The notes beneath the pieces are model-generated. The model ran no database searches. It was given only the letters and a program-made list of their open reading frames with translations, and was not told the origin of the DNA. 64,000 nt of DNA from Simmondsia chinensis (lineage: Eukaryota; Streptophyta; Magnoliopsida; Caryophyllales; Simmondsiaceae): positions 10,105,001 through 10,169,000 of the forward strand of contig JAGTTD010000011.1 in NCBI GenBank assembly GCA_018398585.1, read 5' to 3'. Below, piece after piece: positions 1-10,750 of the stretch; position 1 is the stretch's first letter, and the number at the start of each line of letters is the position of its first letter. Made by a program: the position numbers and the translations under genes.

Positions 1-380
1 TCTAATACAAAAACCAAATTTTAACAAAAACCAAAGAAAGACAACACTAATGTTTTGAAAAACTTTCAAATTTTAAAATTTTGTCAAAGTGAACTATAAG
101 TAAAAGAAATATGAAATTAAAGATAACACATAAGAAAAATAACAAAACAAAACAAACTTAACAAAACTTAACAAAAACACAATTTTAGGAGGTGCTATAC
201 GAAACTAAAAATAACTTTACAAATAAATAAAGTGGATGAAATAATGAAAGAAAAGAAACTTCTCTTTTAAACTTAAGAAAAATTTACAAGTTTTAACAAA
301 AAACTTCAAATTAGTACCAAAGCTAGTTGGTATCGATATCACTCAAATAAGAACAACCCTCGGCAACGGTGCCAAAAAGT
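1..380 (-). mobile_element. 5' untranslated leader of an Athila-like Ty3/gypsy element (runs off the left edge)
   Basis: On the minus strand this A/T-rich, stop-rich stretch follows directly after the primer-binding site of the LTR at 381-2008. It is therefore the 5' leader of an element whose coding part lies left of the window. No reading frame is supported. The assignment rests on the adjacent PBS and LTR, not on the sequence of the leader itself. Confidence 0.7.
358..374 (-). other. Primer-binding site, tRNA-Asp-like
   Basis: The minus strand reads TGGCACCGTTGCCGAGG, very close to TGGCGCCGTTGCCGGGG, the complement of the 3' end of plant tRNA-Asp used by Athila/Tat elements. It lies a few bases inside the LTR end, as expected for a minus-strand PBS, and fixes the direction of the element. 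Confidence 0.85.
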
Positions 381-2008
381 TGATGCTCGCTTGGTGTTTG
401 CTTAGAAAGTGCACTAAATCATATCAAGTAATACAGAGTGAGTAGAGTATCATTCCCGCGAGGATTGATTATTGAGTGAGTACTAAAATTGGTAGCTTTA
501 GCACTATTTAAAGACCAAAATTTGTAGTTTTTGATATAAAACAAAACAAAATGGAAAAGAACAAAAATGTTTAATGATTTTATGAAAGGTGTGCTGATTT
601 TTAGGAGATTTTTATGATTTAATAAGATTCAAGGCATCCGATTTCACCTAGTTGCATCAACACTCATTTCTATGCTCGTTATTCAAGTTCTCATTATGTG
701 TTAATAGTCGAAAATCCTAATTTACTAAATATTCTCTCTTGAGAAACATTTAGCATGCTATTTTACATATTGACTCATCAACCTCTTACATGAATTTAAA
801 TAAGAAAAGAGTTTTGAAGATCCATGGTTTTTTCTTAAGACCACATAAGTCGCATTAATCTATCTCTAGCATTTGCTTAATTTGTGGTGTTTAGCACCTT
901 AGCATTCATCATAAATCTCCTCTCAGACTCATTATGAATCATTATAGGCTTTAAATGGTAAACACTCCAACCACAGAATAAACAAAACATTAAATATGTC
1001 GAATTAAAAAAGAGCGTATATTGCAACTTAAGCTACATCGTAGCCTTGGAAAAACAAAACTAGTTCTTGGTAGAAATAATATAAAGCTACCTCCATTCGC
1101 AATGGTGACTGATCCCAGCAGCCTGCTCTGCTTCTCATCGTTCCTTACTAACTAACAAAATTCATGAACTTTAATGAAGAAAAGGATAGAAAGAACTTAA
1201 AAATGCAAAATTACAAACCAAACTTCTTCGTCGTCTCGGTTTTCCTCCCTTTTTCTCTGCTTTCTAGTTGGTTTTTTTTTTGGATGAGATGCTGAAAGAC
1301 CTTCCAAGAATCCCTATTTATAGTACATGAGGTTGGAATTAAAAAAATAAAAAAATATTGCAAGCTTAAAGCTCAACGCACCTCCTTCCTGCCATTACCG
1401 CCCATTTCCGTAGATTTTAATCAACTTGCTGTTTTCTTTAAATTTTTTCAGCTTTGGCAGCCCAAAATTAGTCTTGAAATCATCTTGGACATGTTAATGT
1501 ATTGTTTAATCCATCCTTGCACTTGATTTGTTCATTTTGGCACCCAAATTTGTAAGTTGAAATGAAATGCGCAAGCTTGTTGTACATTCTCTGCAGCTGC
1601 TGTTCTTGCTTATTTTACTTCATTTTTTTTTCTGCTTTTGCCGCCAAAAATTGAGTGTTGAAATCATCTTAGACATGTTAATGCATTGTTTAATCCATCC
1701 TTGCTCTTGATTTGTGCATTTGCCACCCGTTTTTCCAAGTTGAAATGAATTGTGCATGAACATGTGTTCTTGCTTTAACCATTTAGTTTGATGTATTTAG
1801 ACCATTTTTTAACTTTTGTTTGACGTATCTTGTATTCGCTTGTTTATTTTGATGATATAAACTAGTAAGATTTAGCATAAAATGAGTGTTTTTGCAAATA
1901 AATAGCAATAGAAGCGAAAAAGAGCAAAAGCGAGCAAAATTTGAGGTAAAATAGTTAGAAAATGAACCAAAATGATATGAATAATTATATACTAAATTAG
2001 ACTTATCA
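381..2008 (-). mobile_element. 5' LTR of Athila-like element (minus strand)
   Basis: A 1.63-kb LTR. Read on the minus strand it starts TGATAAGTC at 2008 and ends GCATCA at 381, followed by a tRNA-Asp-like PBS. It is clearly related to the LTRs at 2533-3959, 5711-6179 and 21318-41123, sharing among others the 3' block with 'tagtgcact...ctaagcaaacacca'. A TATA-like TATAAATAGG lies at 1322-1313. The partner 3' LTR is outside the window. Confidence 0.85.
1313..1322 (-). promoter_or_regulatory. TATA box of the Athila-like LTR
   Basis: TATAAATAGG on the minus strand, in the middle of the LTR. The same motif occurs at the equivalent place in the LTR copies at 3467-3458 (minus) and 21816-21825 (plus), which supports it as the U3 promoter. 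Confidence 0.6.
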
Positions 2009-2532
2009 CTCCTGCTCCTCCACCTAAAGCCATTCAAGAAGCACAAGAAGAAGCTAAAGAAGATGAAGAAGAAATTCCCCTTTCACAGCTGGTGAGAAAG
2101 AGAAGAGCCAGACTCCTTAAGCAATAGGTATTGGCCTTTCTTAACCGATTTTGTTTTATTTAGCTCTTGCCAATGTTGTTTTGGCTTGGCCTTGCACAGA
2201 CATAGGAAACAACAACTCTGGTTATTATGGAAATCCCATGTTCTCCACCATAACAACATGTGCCAGAGCCCCCTATGGAAATTGAATCACTGAGCTTAAG
2301 CACCGAGGAAGAAGGAGATATAACTACTTTAGCTCAGGAGCCACCTGTAAGTGGACTGCCCAGAGAAGCTTCACTCTTAGCCTCTTTGGAACTGGGCCTT
2401 GTTTAGGGTCTATTCCTTCTTCTAGAAACATCCTCCATGACCACTGAAGAGATTCACAAAAGTATCATCTCTTCTTTTGGCTCATGAATCCTTGATGACC
2501 AAATCATTAGTTAGTTTTCACATACAAGCTAA
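2009..2532 (+). pseudogene. Unidentified coding-like remnant between two LTRs
   Basis: A plus-strand frame is open from about 2010 to the TAG at 2124. It encodes a Pro/Ala start followed by a Glu/Lys-rich stretch (EEAKEDEEEIPLSQLVRKRR). A second frame, about 2259 to 2491, encodes PPMEIESLSLSTEEEGDI and more, with one internal stop. Between them lie a pyrimidine-rich stretch and a 'ttgcacag', so the two pieces could be exons. The composition is acidic and coding-like, unlike the flanking LTRs. I do not recognise the protein. It could be a host gene scrap or an accessory frame of an older retroelement. Confidence 0.35.
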
Positions 2533-3959
2533 TGATTATGTGTTTTCCTAGCAAGTGCACTAAGTCATATCAATTAATAAAGAAGTGAGTCGAGTATCAT
2601 CCCACGAGGAAATTTTATTGAATGAGTATCGAAATTAGTAGTTTCCGCACTATTTGAATGACCGAAATTTGTAGTTTTTGTCATAAAAAAAACAAAAATG
2701 AAAAAGACTAAAAATGTTTTCTGACATGAATAAAAGTGTATGGATTTTTTTTTTGAAATTTTATGATTTGTATAGATCCAAGACATTCAATTTCGCCTAG
2801 TTGCATCAAATAAGCCTTTTTATTCTCGGTATTCAAGCTGTTATTACATGTTGATCGTCAAAAATCCTAATGTACTAAATATTCTCTCTCAAGAAACCCT
2901 TAGCATACTCTTTTACATATTAACTCATTAATCTCTTTCATGAATTTAAAGAAGAAAAGAGTTTTGAAGATGCATGGTTTTCATTTAAGACCGCAGAAAT
3001 CGCGTTAACCTATCTTTAGAATTCACTCAATTTGTGGTGCTTATCATTTTAGCAATCATCATAAATCTCCTCTCAGACTCATTATGGATCATTATAGGCT
3101 TTGAAAGGTGATCAAGCATTCAAAACTCATGAAAAACAATGACAAACACTCAAACAACGCAATAAACAAACTTTGAATATGTTGAATTAGAAAAGAGAGT
3201 ATATTACAGCTTAGGCTACATCGTAGCCTTGGAAAAACAAAATTAGTACATGGTAAACATAATATAAAGAAAAACTAAGAAAAAAAATTCATGAACTTGA
3301 AGAAGAAAAGGCTAGAAAAGAACTTGAAAATATGAAATTACAAACCAAACTTTTCTTCCTTTCTCTCTTTCTTCTCCTCACGGTTTCTCCTAATTTTTTT
3401 CTACATTGTATTTGGTTTTTGTTGGTTGAATTATGATCCAAGACTGTCCCAAGCACCCCTATTTATAGTACATGAGGTTGCAAATTCATAAGATAAAAAA
3501 TTACATGAACTTCATCCTCATTTGCTAGCTTTGCTGCCCATTCCTTATAATTTGCAACAATTTTCCATTTTCTTCCTTTTTTACTTCCTCCATCGCCTAA
3601 ATTTCGGCTTTTGCATCAAGTGGAGCTTGTTCATGAAGTTTTGAAGAAGTTCTTGTATTTGATTTGCTCAAATTGCCACCTATTCTTGCAAATTGTATTA
3701 ACTTGTACATGTTCTTGGTTTGTTCTTGCTTAGCCGTGTGAAATTGTGTTTCTTTGCTCATTTTCCTTTTGTTTGATGTATCTTGCATTCAATTTTTAAT
3801 GTTAATGATAAAATCTAGCAAGAATTGGCATAAATGAGTGTCATTGCAAGGACATAACAATAAGTGTTGAAAAGAGCAAATGCGATAAAATTTGATGTAA
3901 AGTGGTTAGTAAATGAACATAAATGATATGAATAATTATATACTAAATTGGACATATCA
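2533..3959 (-). mobile_element. 3' LTR of Athila-like copy A (minus strand)
   Basis: Related to the LTR at 381-2008 over most of its length. On the minus strand it starts TGATATGTCC at 3959 and ends at the tg/ca boundary at 2533. The sequence beyond 3959 is the element's 3' UTR, including a degenerate polypurine tract, so this is a 3' LTR whose internal region lies to the right. A TATA-like box is at 3467-3458. No matching target duplication is visible because the 5' end of the element is missing. Confidence 0.8.
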
Positions 3960-4364
3960 AAATACCATCAATCTTAAATCTTGCTCGTCCTCGAGCAAGG
4001 CTAAACATGAAAGTGCGAGATCTTGTGCTTTTTAAGAATTTTATCACAACCCAACAAGAATACTTCTATTAGAGAAGAGTAACTGAGGATCATTAGCTTA
4101 AGGTTCTAAAGACAAAATAATCATTTCTAAGGAAAAACCTATCAATCACCTAGGTTAATGAATTCAAAAGTTAACTAAGCAAATTAAGTTTATCCATTCT
4201 TTCTAATCTCAAGACATTCAAACTGAATAGATGACAAAATCATGCCGCTCATAACAAGACTTTTCAGGTATACGCCCAAGACTAAAAGTTATTCAAAAAA
4301 TTTTCTCTTCCTCTATTTTTCTTCTTTTTTTTTCCTTCTTTTTTTTATATTTTTTTTTTGTCAC

Positions 4365-4690
4365 AAGGAACTGGTTTGCCTTAGCCAACCGACCCATGAG
4401 TATATCTTCAGTGTGAATCCCATGGGTGATGACCGCATGGGTAAGAGACACCACCAACTAAAATGCCCTCAAGATGGCCGCATGAGTATATCTTCAGCAA
4501 GAATCGAACTCCTGACCCACAGGTCATGATTGCATGGGTAAGTGACGCCACCAACTGAGAAACCCTCATGATAATGAGCTCAAAATTTGTAGTGATTTAT
4601 AATGAGTATATTTTCAGCGAGAATCGAACTCCTGACCCCTGGGTGATGACTGCATGGGTAAGAGATGCCACCACTAAGATGCCCTCATAT
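4365..4690 (-). repeat. tRNA-like tandem repeat, copy A
   Basis: Three imperfect units of about 75-90 bp on the minus strand. Each has a box-A-like stretch (ctcagttggtgg and variants) and, about 50 bp on, a box-B-like stretch (gagttcgattctcgc, compare GGTTCGANTCC). The same triple array occurs at 6570-6895 and 20625-20935 at the same place relative to the 3' LTR. It looks like a tRNA-derived module carried by the element, not a functional tRNA: the acceptor arms do not pair well. Confidence 0.65.
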
Positions 4691-4711
4691 TTTGCTTTTA
4701 CTTAGACTTAG

Positions 4712-4728
4712 GCATAACTCTTCAAAGT
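4712..4728. repeat. SINE target-site duplication, left
   Basis: gcataactcttcaaagt is repeated at 4876-4892 with one mismatch, and both copies flank the SINE. The homologous site in copy B (about 6990) has the sequence once. Confidence 0.85.
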
Positions 4729-4777
4729 AAAAAAGGAACATACCCAGTGCCTCAAGGGCTCCCGCCTACGCAGGGTC

Positions 4778-4820
<43 letters not shown>

Positions 4821-4875
4821 TGTACGCAGCCTTCCCCCTTTAGGGTGTTAACCTGAAGAGAGGCTGTTTTTCAAT
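4729..4875 (-). mobile_element. Au-like SINE (minus strand) with a 40-base G tract
   Basis: Read on the minus strand it contains the Au-SINE landmarks in order: an aacagcctctct-like stretch, aggctgcgtacatc, a C-rich segment, and the 3' end gggagcccttgaggcactgggt. A 17-bp target duplication flanks it. The tRNA-derived 5' part is missing. The internal C/G-rich segment has become an uninterrupted run of G from 4780 to 4819 on the plus strand. A related copy on the plus strand is at 50326-50409. Confidence 0.85.
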
Positions 4876-4977
4876 GCATAACTCTTTAAAGTCTATTACG
4901 TAAATGATAATCTTAATGCAATCCATTCAAATTTGAGCATCTTTTAATTAGGAAGAAAAGTAAAATAGCCAGATTAA

Positions 4978-5538
4978 GGCTGTATTTGGTTCAGCTTTTT
5001 AACATCTTAAAGCTGTGAAAAAGACCTTATTGACTGCAGGGCTTGTGTTTAGTTGTAAGAAAAGATATTTTTATATCTTTTTCACAGCTTAAATAGAAAG
5101 ATAAAAAATTTATTTTATAACTAAGCAAAAAAAGATGCAAAACTGGATCTTTTTTATAGCTTATTTCAGAAAAATGCTTTAAAAAGATTATAATAACATT
5201 AAATCTTCTCCACTATGACCTACTTTTACTTGTTATCACCATCCCCACCTACCACCGCCCTTTCTACACCCATGGGTCGTTACACTCATCATTCTCCATT
5301 ACCATAACCAACTATTGTAATAATTTTTTTGTACCTTCTATTATTAATTAATTTATATTATTTAGTCACTTTTGTAATTGTAGAATATAAGTTATTTATT
5401 TTAAACTTGTATCCAAACACTTTATTTTGTAAAAAAAAAAAGATATTTCTGCACAACACAACCAAACACTTCACTGTAAAATGATACAAGTCCTAAATGG
5501 ACAGATCTTATTGAAATAAATAAGTTGAACCAACACCC
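4978..5538. mobile_element. Tourist/PIF-Harbinger-like MITE
   Basis: 561 bp without coding capacity. The 5' end is GGCTGTATTTGGTTCAGCTT and the 3' end, reversed, is GGGTGTTGGTTCAACTTA, forming imperfect terminal inverted repeats of the Tourist type. It is flanked by TAA on both sides (4975-4977 and 5539-5541), the 3-bp target preference of PIF/Harbinger elements. Copy B of the surrounding UTR at 7079-7100 has the uninterrupted site with a single TAA, a clean paralogous empty site. Confidence 0.85.
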
Positions 5539-5710
5539 TAACTAGTGAACTCAAACACCATGGTTTTATCAAGATAGTGCCTTTAGAATAGATCATGTTT
5601 TGCAATTAGAACACAAAATAATTGATTCTTAGCTGATTCAAGTCCAACTAAAGTAAACGAGCTAAAAAAGAGTAGAAAATTGCCTAAAAAGCATGATTAT
5701 AAGATCTTAA

Positions 5711-6179
5711 CTTTTTTTATTGTCATTTGTTCATTTTGCCACCCTTGCCGCCCATTCCTTAGAAGTTGCTGCCTTTAGCTGATTTTGCTCAAATTTTGCA
5801 TCAATTCACCACCCAAAAATAGTCCTTACATCACCATGACCATGTTCTTGAAGTGCACAAATCATCCTTGCATTGGATTTGTCCATTTTGTGGCCCATTT
5901 TTTCACTTTGTAACAAATTGTACATGTATGTTGTTCATCCTTGCTTTAGCTGTGTAAGTTGTTGTGTTTGGCCCCTTTTTTTGCTTTTGTGTGATGTATC
6001 TTTCATTCACTTGTTGATGTAGATGATAAAACCTAGCATTATTTAGCGTAAAATGAGAATTTTTGCAAGGAAATAACGATAGGAGAGAAAAAGAGCAAAA
6101 GCAATAAAAGTTTGATGTAAAATGGTTTGAAAATGAATCAAAATGATATGAATAATTATATACTAAATTAGACTTATTA
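5711..6179 (-). mobile_element. Truncated 3' LTR fragment of Athila-like copy B
   Basis: About 470 bp matching the U3 start of the LTRs at 381-2008 and 2533-3959. On the minus strand it begins TAATAAGTC (TG mutated) at 6179 and is broken off at about 5711, where it abuts copy A. It is followed on the right by copy B's 3' UTR. Confidence 0.75.
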
Positions 6180-7740
6180 AAATACCCACAAACTTAAATC
6201 TTGCTCGTCCTCAAGCAATGCTAAACATTAAAGCAAAGGATCTCATGCTTTTTAAGAATTTATCACAATTCAAAGCAAGACTACTTCTATTAGAAAAGAA
6301 TGACCGAGACTCAAAGTTTAAGGTTCTAAAGGAAAAACAATCTTTTCGAAGGAAAAACCCATCAATCACCTAGGTAACCGAATTTAAAAAATGGCTAAGC
6401 AAATTAAGTTTATCCGTTCTTTCTAATCTCTAGATATTCAAACCGAATAGATGACAAAAATCATGCCATTCATAACAAGACTTTTCAGGTATGTCCAAGA
6501 CAAATAGTTATTCACAAAATTTTCTCTTTTCTTCCTCTTCTTTTTTTTTTTTTTTTTTTTTGTTTTTAATGATGAGGGACTAATCTGCCCCAATCAATCC
6601 CAGTCCATGAGTGTTCAGCGAGTATCAAACTCCTAACCACTGGGCGATGACCGCATAGGTAAGAGAAGCCACCACTAAGATGCTCTCCATATGATCGCGT
6701 GAGCATATCTTTAGCGAGAATCAAACTCCTAACCCCTGGGCAATGACCGCATGGGTAAGACAAGCCACCACTGAGACACCCTCATTATGATTTCACAAGT
6801 ATATCTTCAGTGAGAATCGAATTCCTGACCCCTGGGCGATGACTGCATGGGTAAGAGACAATACCACTGAGATGCCATCATGATGGACAGCACATATCTT
6901 GAAATGTTAAATCGGATAGCGGTGCTAGAGATGCTTCCCTCATTTTCTCTGTCATTTTGTTTTCATAATTTTTTCTTTAGACTTAGGCATAACTCTTCAA
7001 AGTCTATTATGCAAATGATAATTTTAATGCAATCTTTTCAAATTTGAGCACCTTTTTATCAGAAAGAAAGGTAAAATAGCCATGCTAACTAATAAACTCT
7101 AATACCACTATTTTATTACAATAGGGCCTTAGAATAGATCATGTTTAGCAATTAAAACACAAAAATAATTGATTCTCAAGTTATTCAAATCTAATTAAAG
7201 TAAATGAGCTAAAAAGAGTAGAAAATTTTCCCAAAAAGTATGATGATAAGATCTCAAAATTTGTGTATGGTTTTAAATTGGTTCAAAATATGCAAGAAAA
7301 AGTTAATAGACTACTGATTTAAATTATAGAAAATAGAACATATTTTGTTGGCCGACACTATCTACATCCCCATTCAAAGGCTCCGAACTCTGGGAGGCAC
7401 TAAAGCCGACTCTAAAAGATAAATTAGGAATAGACAAGAAAAATGTTTTCCAAAAAATTTTGTTCAAAATTTCAAAAAAATGTGACAAAATGTCTTTCCC
7501 ACCCCCAAACTTAAAGTTAGCATTGTCCTCAATGTTAAAAGAATTACAAGGAATGAAGCGGTAGGTGCGAGATACTTCCTAGGTTTTGAGGATTGCTTAT
7601 TTGATGGAGAATTTTGTCATTAGGTTAACCCCTAAACTTGTTTCATAAACCTGCCGAACAAAATGTACAGAAACATAAGAAGACAATTAAAGGAAATTAA
7701 AAGAAAAGAAGTATGGGAATGAAAACTTGGGTTGCCTCCC
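6180..7740 (-). mobile_element. 3' UTR of Athila-like copy B
   Basis: Non-coding sequence between the end of pol and the LTR fragment. Reading the minus strand towards the LTR it contains a purine tract (aagtttgtgggtattt) adjoining the LTR, the tRNA-like array and several hundred bases of A/T-rich sequence. At 7727-7750 the frame of the pol C terminus ends in a stretch (gggttgcctcccaagaagcgc on the plus strand) typical of Athila elements. Confidence 0.7.
6570..6895 (-). repeat. tRNA-like tandem repeat, copy B
   Basis: Three to four tandem units with the same box-A/box-B-like layout as 4365-4690. On the minus strand the unit contains 'caggggtcaggaattcgattctc' at its most conserved part. The repetition also shows in translation, where PCGH...VRSLILA recurs. 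The array lies about 400-700 bp upstream of the 3' LTR start, as in copies A and C. Confidence 0.65.
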
Positions 7741-9228
7741 AAGAAGCGCTTAAGTTATAGTTATTAGCTCAACATCTCGGGTAGATCATTTGACTTCGTT
7801 GAGATGAATGGAGGTCTTCCATAGCTCGAGCTCTCCATCAATATAGGTTTTCAGCCTTTGACCATAAATTTTGAATGTGCCCTTCTTCTCATCTTGAATA
7901 TCGACTATGCCATATGGTAAGACACGAGTTACAATGAAGGGTCCTGACCACCTGGAGCGCAATTTCCCTGGGAAAGGTCATAATCGGGAGTTAAAAATTT
8001 ATCCTTTTCCGGCTACGAATTCTCTGTTTAAAATGTGCTTGTCATGCCATCTTTTGGTTCGATCCTTGTAAATTCGAGCATTTTCATAGGCTTCATTCCT
8101 GAACTCATTCATTTCATTGATTTGCAGTTGCCTCTTCTCTCCTGTAGCTTCTAAGTCAAAATTCAAGGTTTTTATGGCCCAATATGCTTTATGCTGCAAT
8201 TCTACTGGTAAATGACACACGTTGCCATAAACTAGTCGATATGGAGATATTCCAATTCGTGTTTCGAATGCTGTTCTATATGCCTAAAGTTCGTCATCTA
8301 ACTTTTTCGACCAATCTTGTCTAGAAGCAGAAACGGTCTTTTCAAAAGTAGTTTTCAATTCTCAATTTGAAATTTCCACTTGAGCGCTTGTTTGAGGATG
8401 GTATAGGGCGCCCACATGGTGTGACTCTATACTTGCTCAATAAAGCTTTAAGTTGACGATCACCAAAATGTTTACCGTCATCACTTATAATTGCTTTTGG
8501 AGTTCCAAATCGAGAAAAGATGTTCTTTCTTACAAAGTTAACCACAACTCTTGATCATTGGTTAGAAAAGTAGCTGCTTCAACCCACTTTGAAACATAGT
8601 CTACAGCAACCAAAATAAATCTGTTAGAAAATGATGAAGGAAAAGGACCCATGAATTCAATCCCCCAAATGTCAAATAATTCTACAATTAAAATGTCGTT
8701 TAGTGTCATTTCATGTCTCTTGGAAATATTTCCCGTTCTTTGACATCGATCATATTTGCTAACAAATTTGAAGGCATCTTTAAATAGTGCAAGCCAATAA
8801 ACTCCTGATTGTAATACTTTAGCTGCATTCCTCATTTCACCACAATCACCGCCAGTTTCCAAGAAATGACAATGACGCAAAATGTCTTCCATTTCTTCTT
8901 TAGGTACACACCTTCTAATGATTTGGTACGCACAATGCTTATATAAGAATGGTTCTTCCAAAAAATAGTGTTTTACATCAGCAAAGAACTTCTTCTTTTG
9001 TTGATATGTCAAGTCCTTGGGCTGTTCCTGTGCAACCAAATAGTTAACAATGTTAGCGTGCCATGGATAGTTAGGATTTTTGCTTACCATTATAAGACTT
9101 TCATCTGGGAATTGTTCTTTGATAGAGGGACTTTCGTCCTCTCGTTTGAGGCGTGATAAACGATCCACCACAACATTCTCTGTTAATTTTTTATGCCGGA
9201 TTTCAAAATCGAATTCCTGAAGCAACAA
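7740..9228 (-). pseudogene. pol: Athila-like pol: integrase (broken)
   Basis: The minus strand encodes an Athila-type integrase. It shows the HHCC zinc region (H-x-H near 8870, then CDRCQRT with the first Cys replaced by Tyr), the first catalytic Asp context reading WGIEFMGPF (canonical WGIDFMGPF, so Asp is replaced by Glu), and DDGKHF for the second acidic residue. The third region is frameshifted. The C-terminal part at 7999-8220 ([13 protein letters not shown]) is the usual Athila tail. The reading frame is split by stops and a frameshift near 8545. In the parent element this enzyme would insert the cDNA; here it cannot be functional. Confidence 0.8.
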
Positions 9229-10750
9229 AATCTATCTTATCAGTCTTGGTTTTGCATCCTGTTTTGCAAAGAGATATTTAAGAGCAAAGTGATCAGTATA
9301 AACAATTACCTTAGAATTTAGCAAGTAGGAACGAAATTTTTAAATGCAAAAACAACAGCTAGTAATTCCTTGTCTTTGGTAGCATAGTCAACCTGTGCGT
9401 CCGTTAATGTCTTACTAGCATAGTAAATTACATGAAAATGTTTTTTCTTTCGTTTCCCTTGCATGGCCCCTACTGCATAGTCACTAGCTACGCGCATAAG
9501 TTTAAACTGCAAGGTCCAATCGGGTGCTACGATTATTGGTGCTGACACTAGTTTTTCTTTCAAAGTTTCAAAAGCGTGCTTAAAGTCTCTATCAAAGTTA
9601 AAAAGGTCACACTTCATCAATAAATTGTAGAGAGGCTTAGTGATCTTAGAGAAGTCCTTAATAAACCTTCTATAGAAGCCTGCATGACCTAAGAAACTTC
9701 GAATGCCCTTAACATTAGTACGAGGAGGTAATCACTCTATCACTTTTGTTTTTGCTCTATCAACCTCAATTCCTCTTTTTGAAATCATATGCTTTAACAC
9801 AATCCCTTCATGCACCATGAAATGACATGTTTTCCCAATTCAGAACAAGACTAGTGTTAGTGTATCTTTGTATGACCTTGGAGAGGTTACCTAGACAATC
9901 ATCAAATGAGGCACCAAAGACTGAAAAATCATACATAAATGCCTCTATGAAGATTTCCATCATGTCATTAAAGACTGCCATCATACACCGTTGAAATGTG
10001 GCAGAGCATTACATAATCCAAAAGGCATTCTCTTATAGGCAAAGTTACCATATGGGCAAGTCAAAGTGGTGTCTTTTCCTGATCTTCTGATGCTATTTCA
10101 ATTTGGTTGTATTCTGAATAACCATTAAGGAAATAGTAATTTGAATAGCCAACAAGTTTTTTATAACATTTGGTTAATGAATGGTATGGAAAAATGGTCT
10201 TTTTGGGTGGCATCATTAAGCTTTCTAAAATCTATGCATATCCACCCTGTGATAGTCCTAATAGGGATAAGCTTATTGTTCTCATTGTCTATTGCGGTTA
10301 CCGCCCTTTCTTTGGAACTACTTGCACCGAACTTGCCCACGGATTATTAGATATGGGATTAATGATCCTAGCATCTAATAACTTGAAAACTTCTTTCCTT
10401 ACCACCTCTTTCATAGCAAAGTATAATCGACATTGTGGCTGCACGGTAGGCTTGAAGCTATCTTCCATGAGAATCTTATGCATGCATAAGGAAGGACAGA
10501 TTCCCTTGATGTCTGAAAGGGTCCATTTGATTGCTGATTTATGCTCTCTTAGAACCCTAAGCAACTTTTCCTGTCCGACATTACTCAAAGAAGCATTAAT
10601 AATAACATGATAAGTGTGAGAATTACCAAGATAAGCATACTTGAGATGAGATGGCAGTGGCTTGAGCTCGAGATTTGGAGGCTCATCTGCTCTTATTCTT
10701 TGCTGAGTTTCAATCACTTGTATGTCCTCCACTCTTGCTTCATGGTGCAA
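9229..10750 (-). pseudogene. pol: Athila-like pol: reverse transcriptase and RNase H (broken)
   Basis: The minus-strand frame at 10750-10298 holds the RT entrance typical of Athila (EKLLRVLREHKSAIKWTL, DARIINPISNNPWASSVQVV). The palm continues through 9900 in shifted frames. The active-site region near 9930 reads FMYDF where FMDDF is expected, so one catalytic Asp is replaced by Tyr. RNase H follows at 9620-9318 (DYAVGAMQGKRK...YYASKTLTDAQVDYATKDKE). At least three frameshifts and several stops interrupt it. Confidence 0.8.

Larger units (their letters stand above)
3960..5710 (-). mobile_element. 3' UTR of Athila-like copy A, with SINE and MITE insertions
   Basis: Non-coding internal sequence upstream (in element orientation) of the 3' LTR. 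It matches the equivalent region of copy B (6180-7260) and, in the opposite orientation, copy C (20236-21317). Without the SINE (4729-4875) and the MITE (4978-5538) the two minus-strand copies align throughout. It stops abruptly near 5710, where an LTR fragment of copy B begins. Next to the LTR is the Athila-style 'gctcgaggacgagcaagatttaag' context in which the polypurine tract normally sits. Confidence 0.75.

Noticed and set aside
1783..2046. Minus-strand 87-residue frame
   Set aside because: Lies in the U3 region of an LTR; A/T-biased, no motif.
4242..4529. Plus-strand 95-residue frame
   Set aside because: It overlaps the tRNA-like array and a T-rich tract; the sequence is non-coding UTR of an Athila-like element.
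6566..6763. Repeated-peptide frame (PCGH...VRSLILA)
   Set aside because: The repetition comes from the tandem tRNA-like units, not from a protein.
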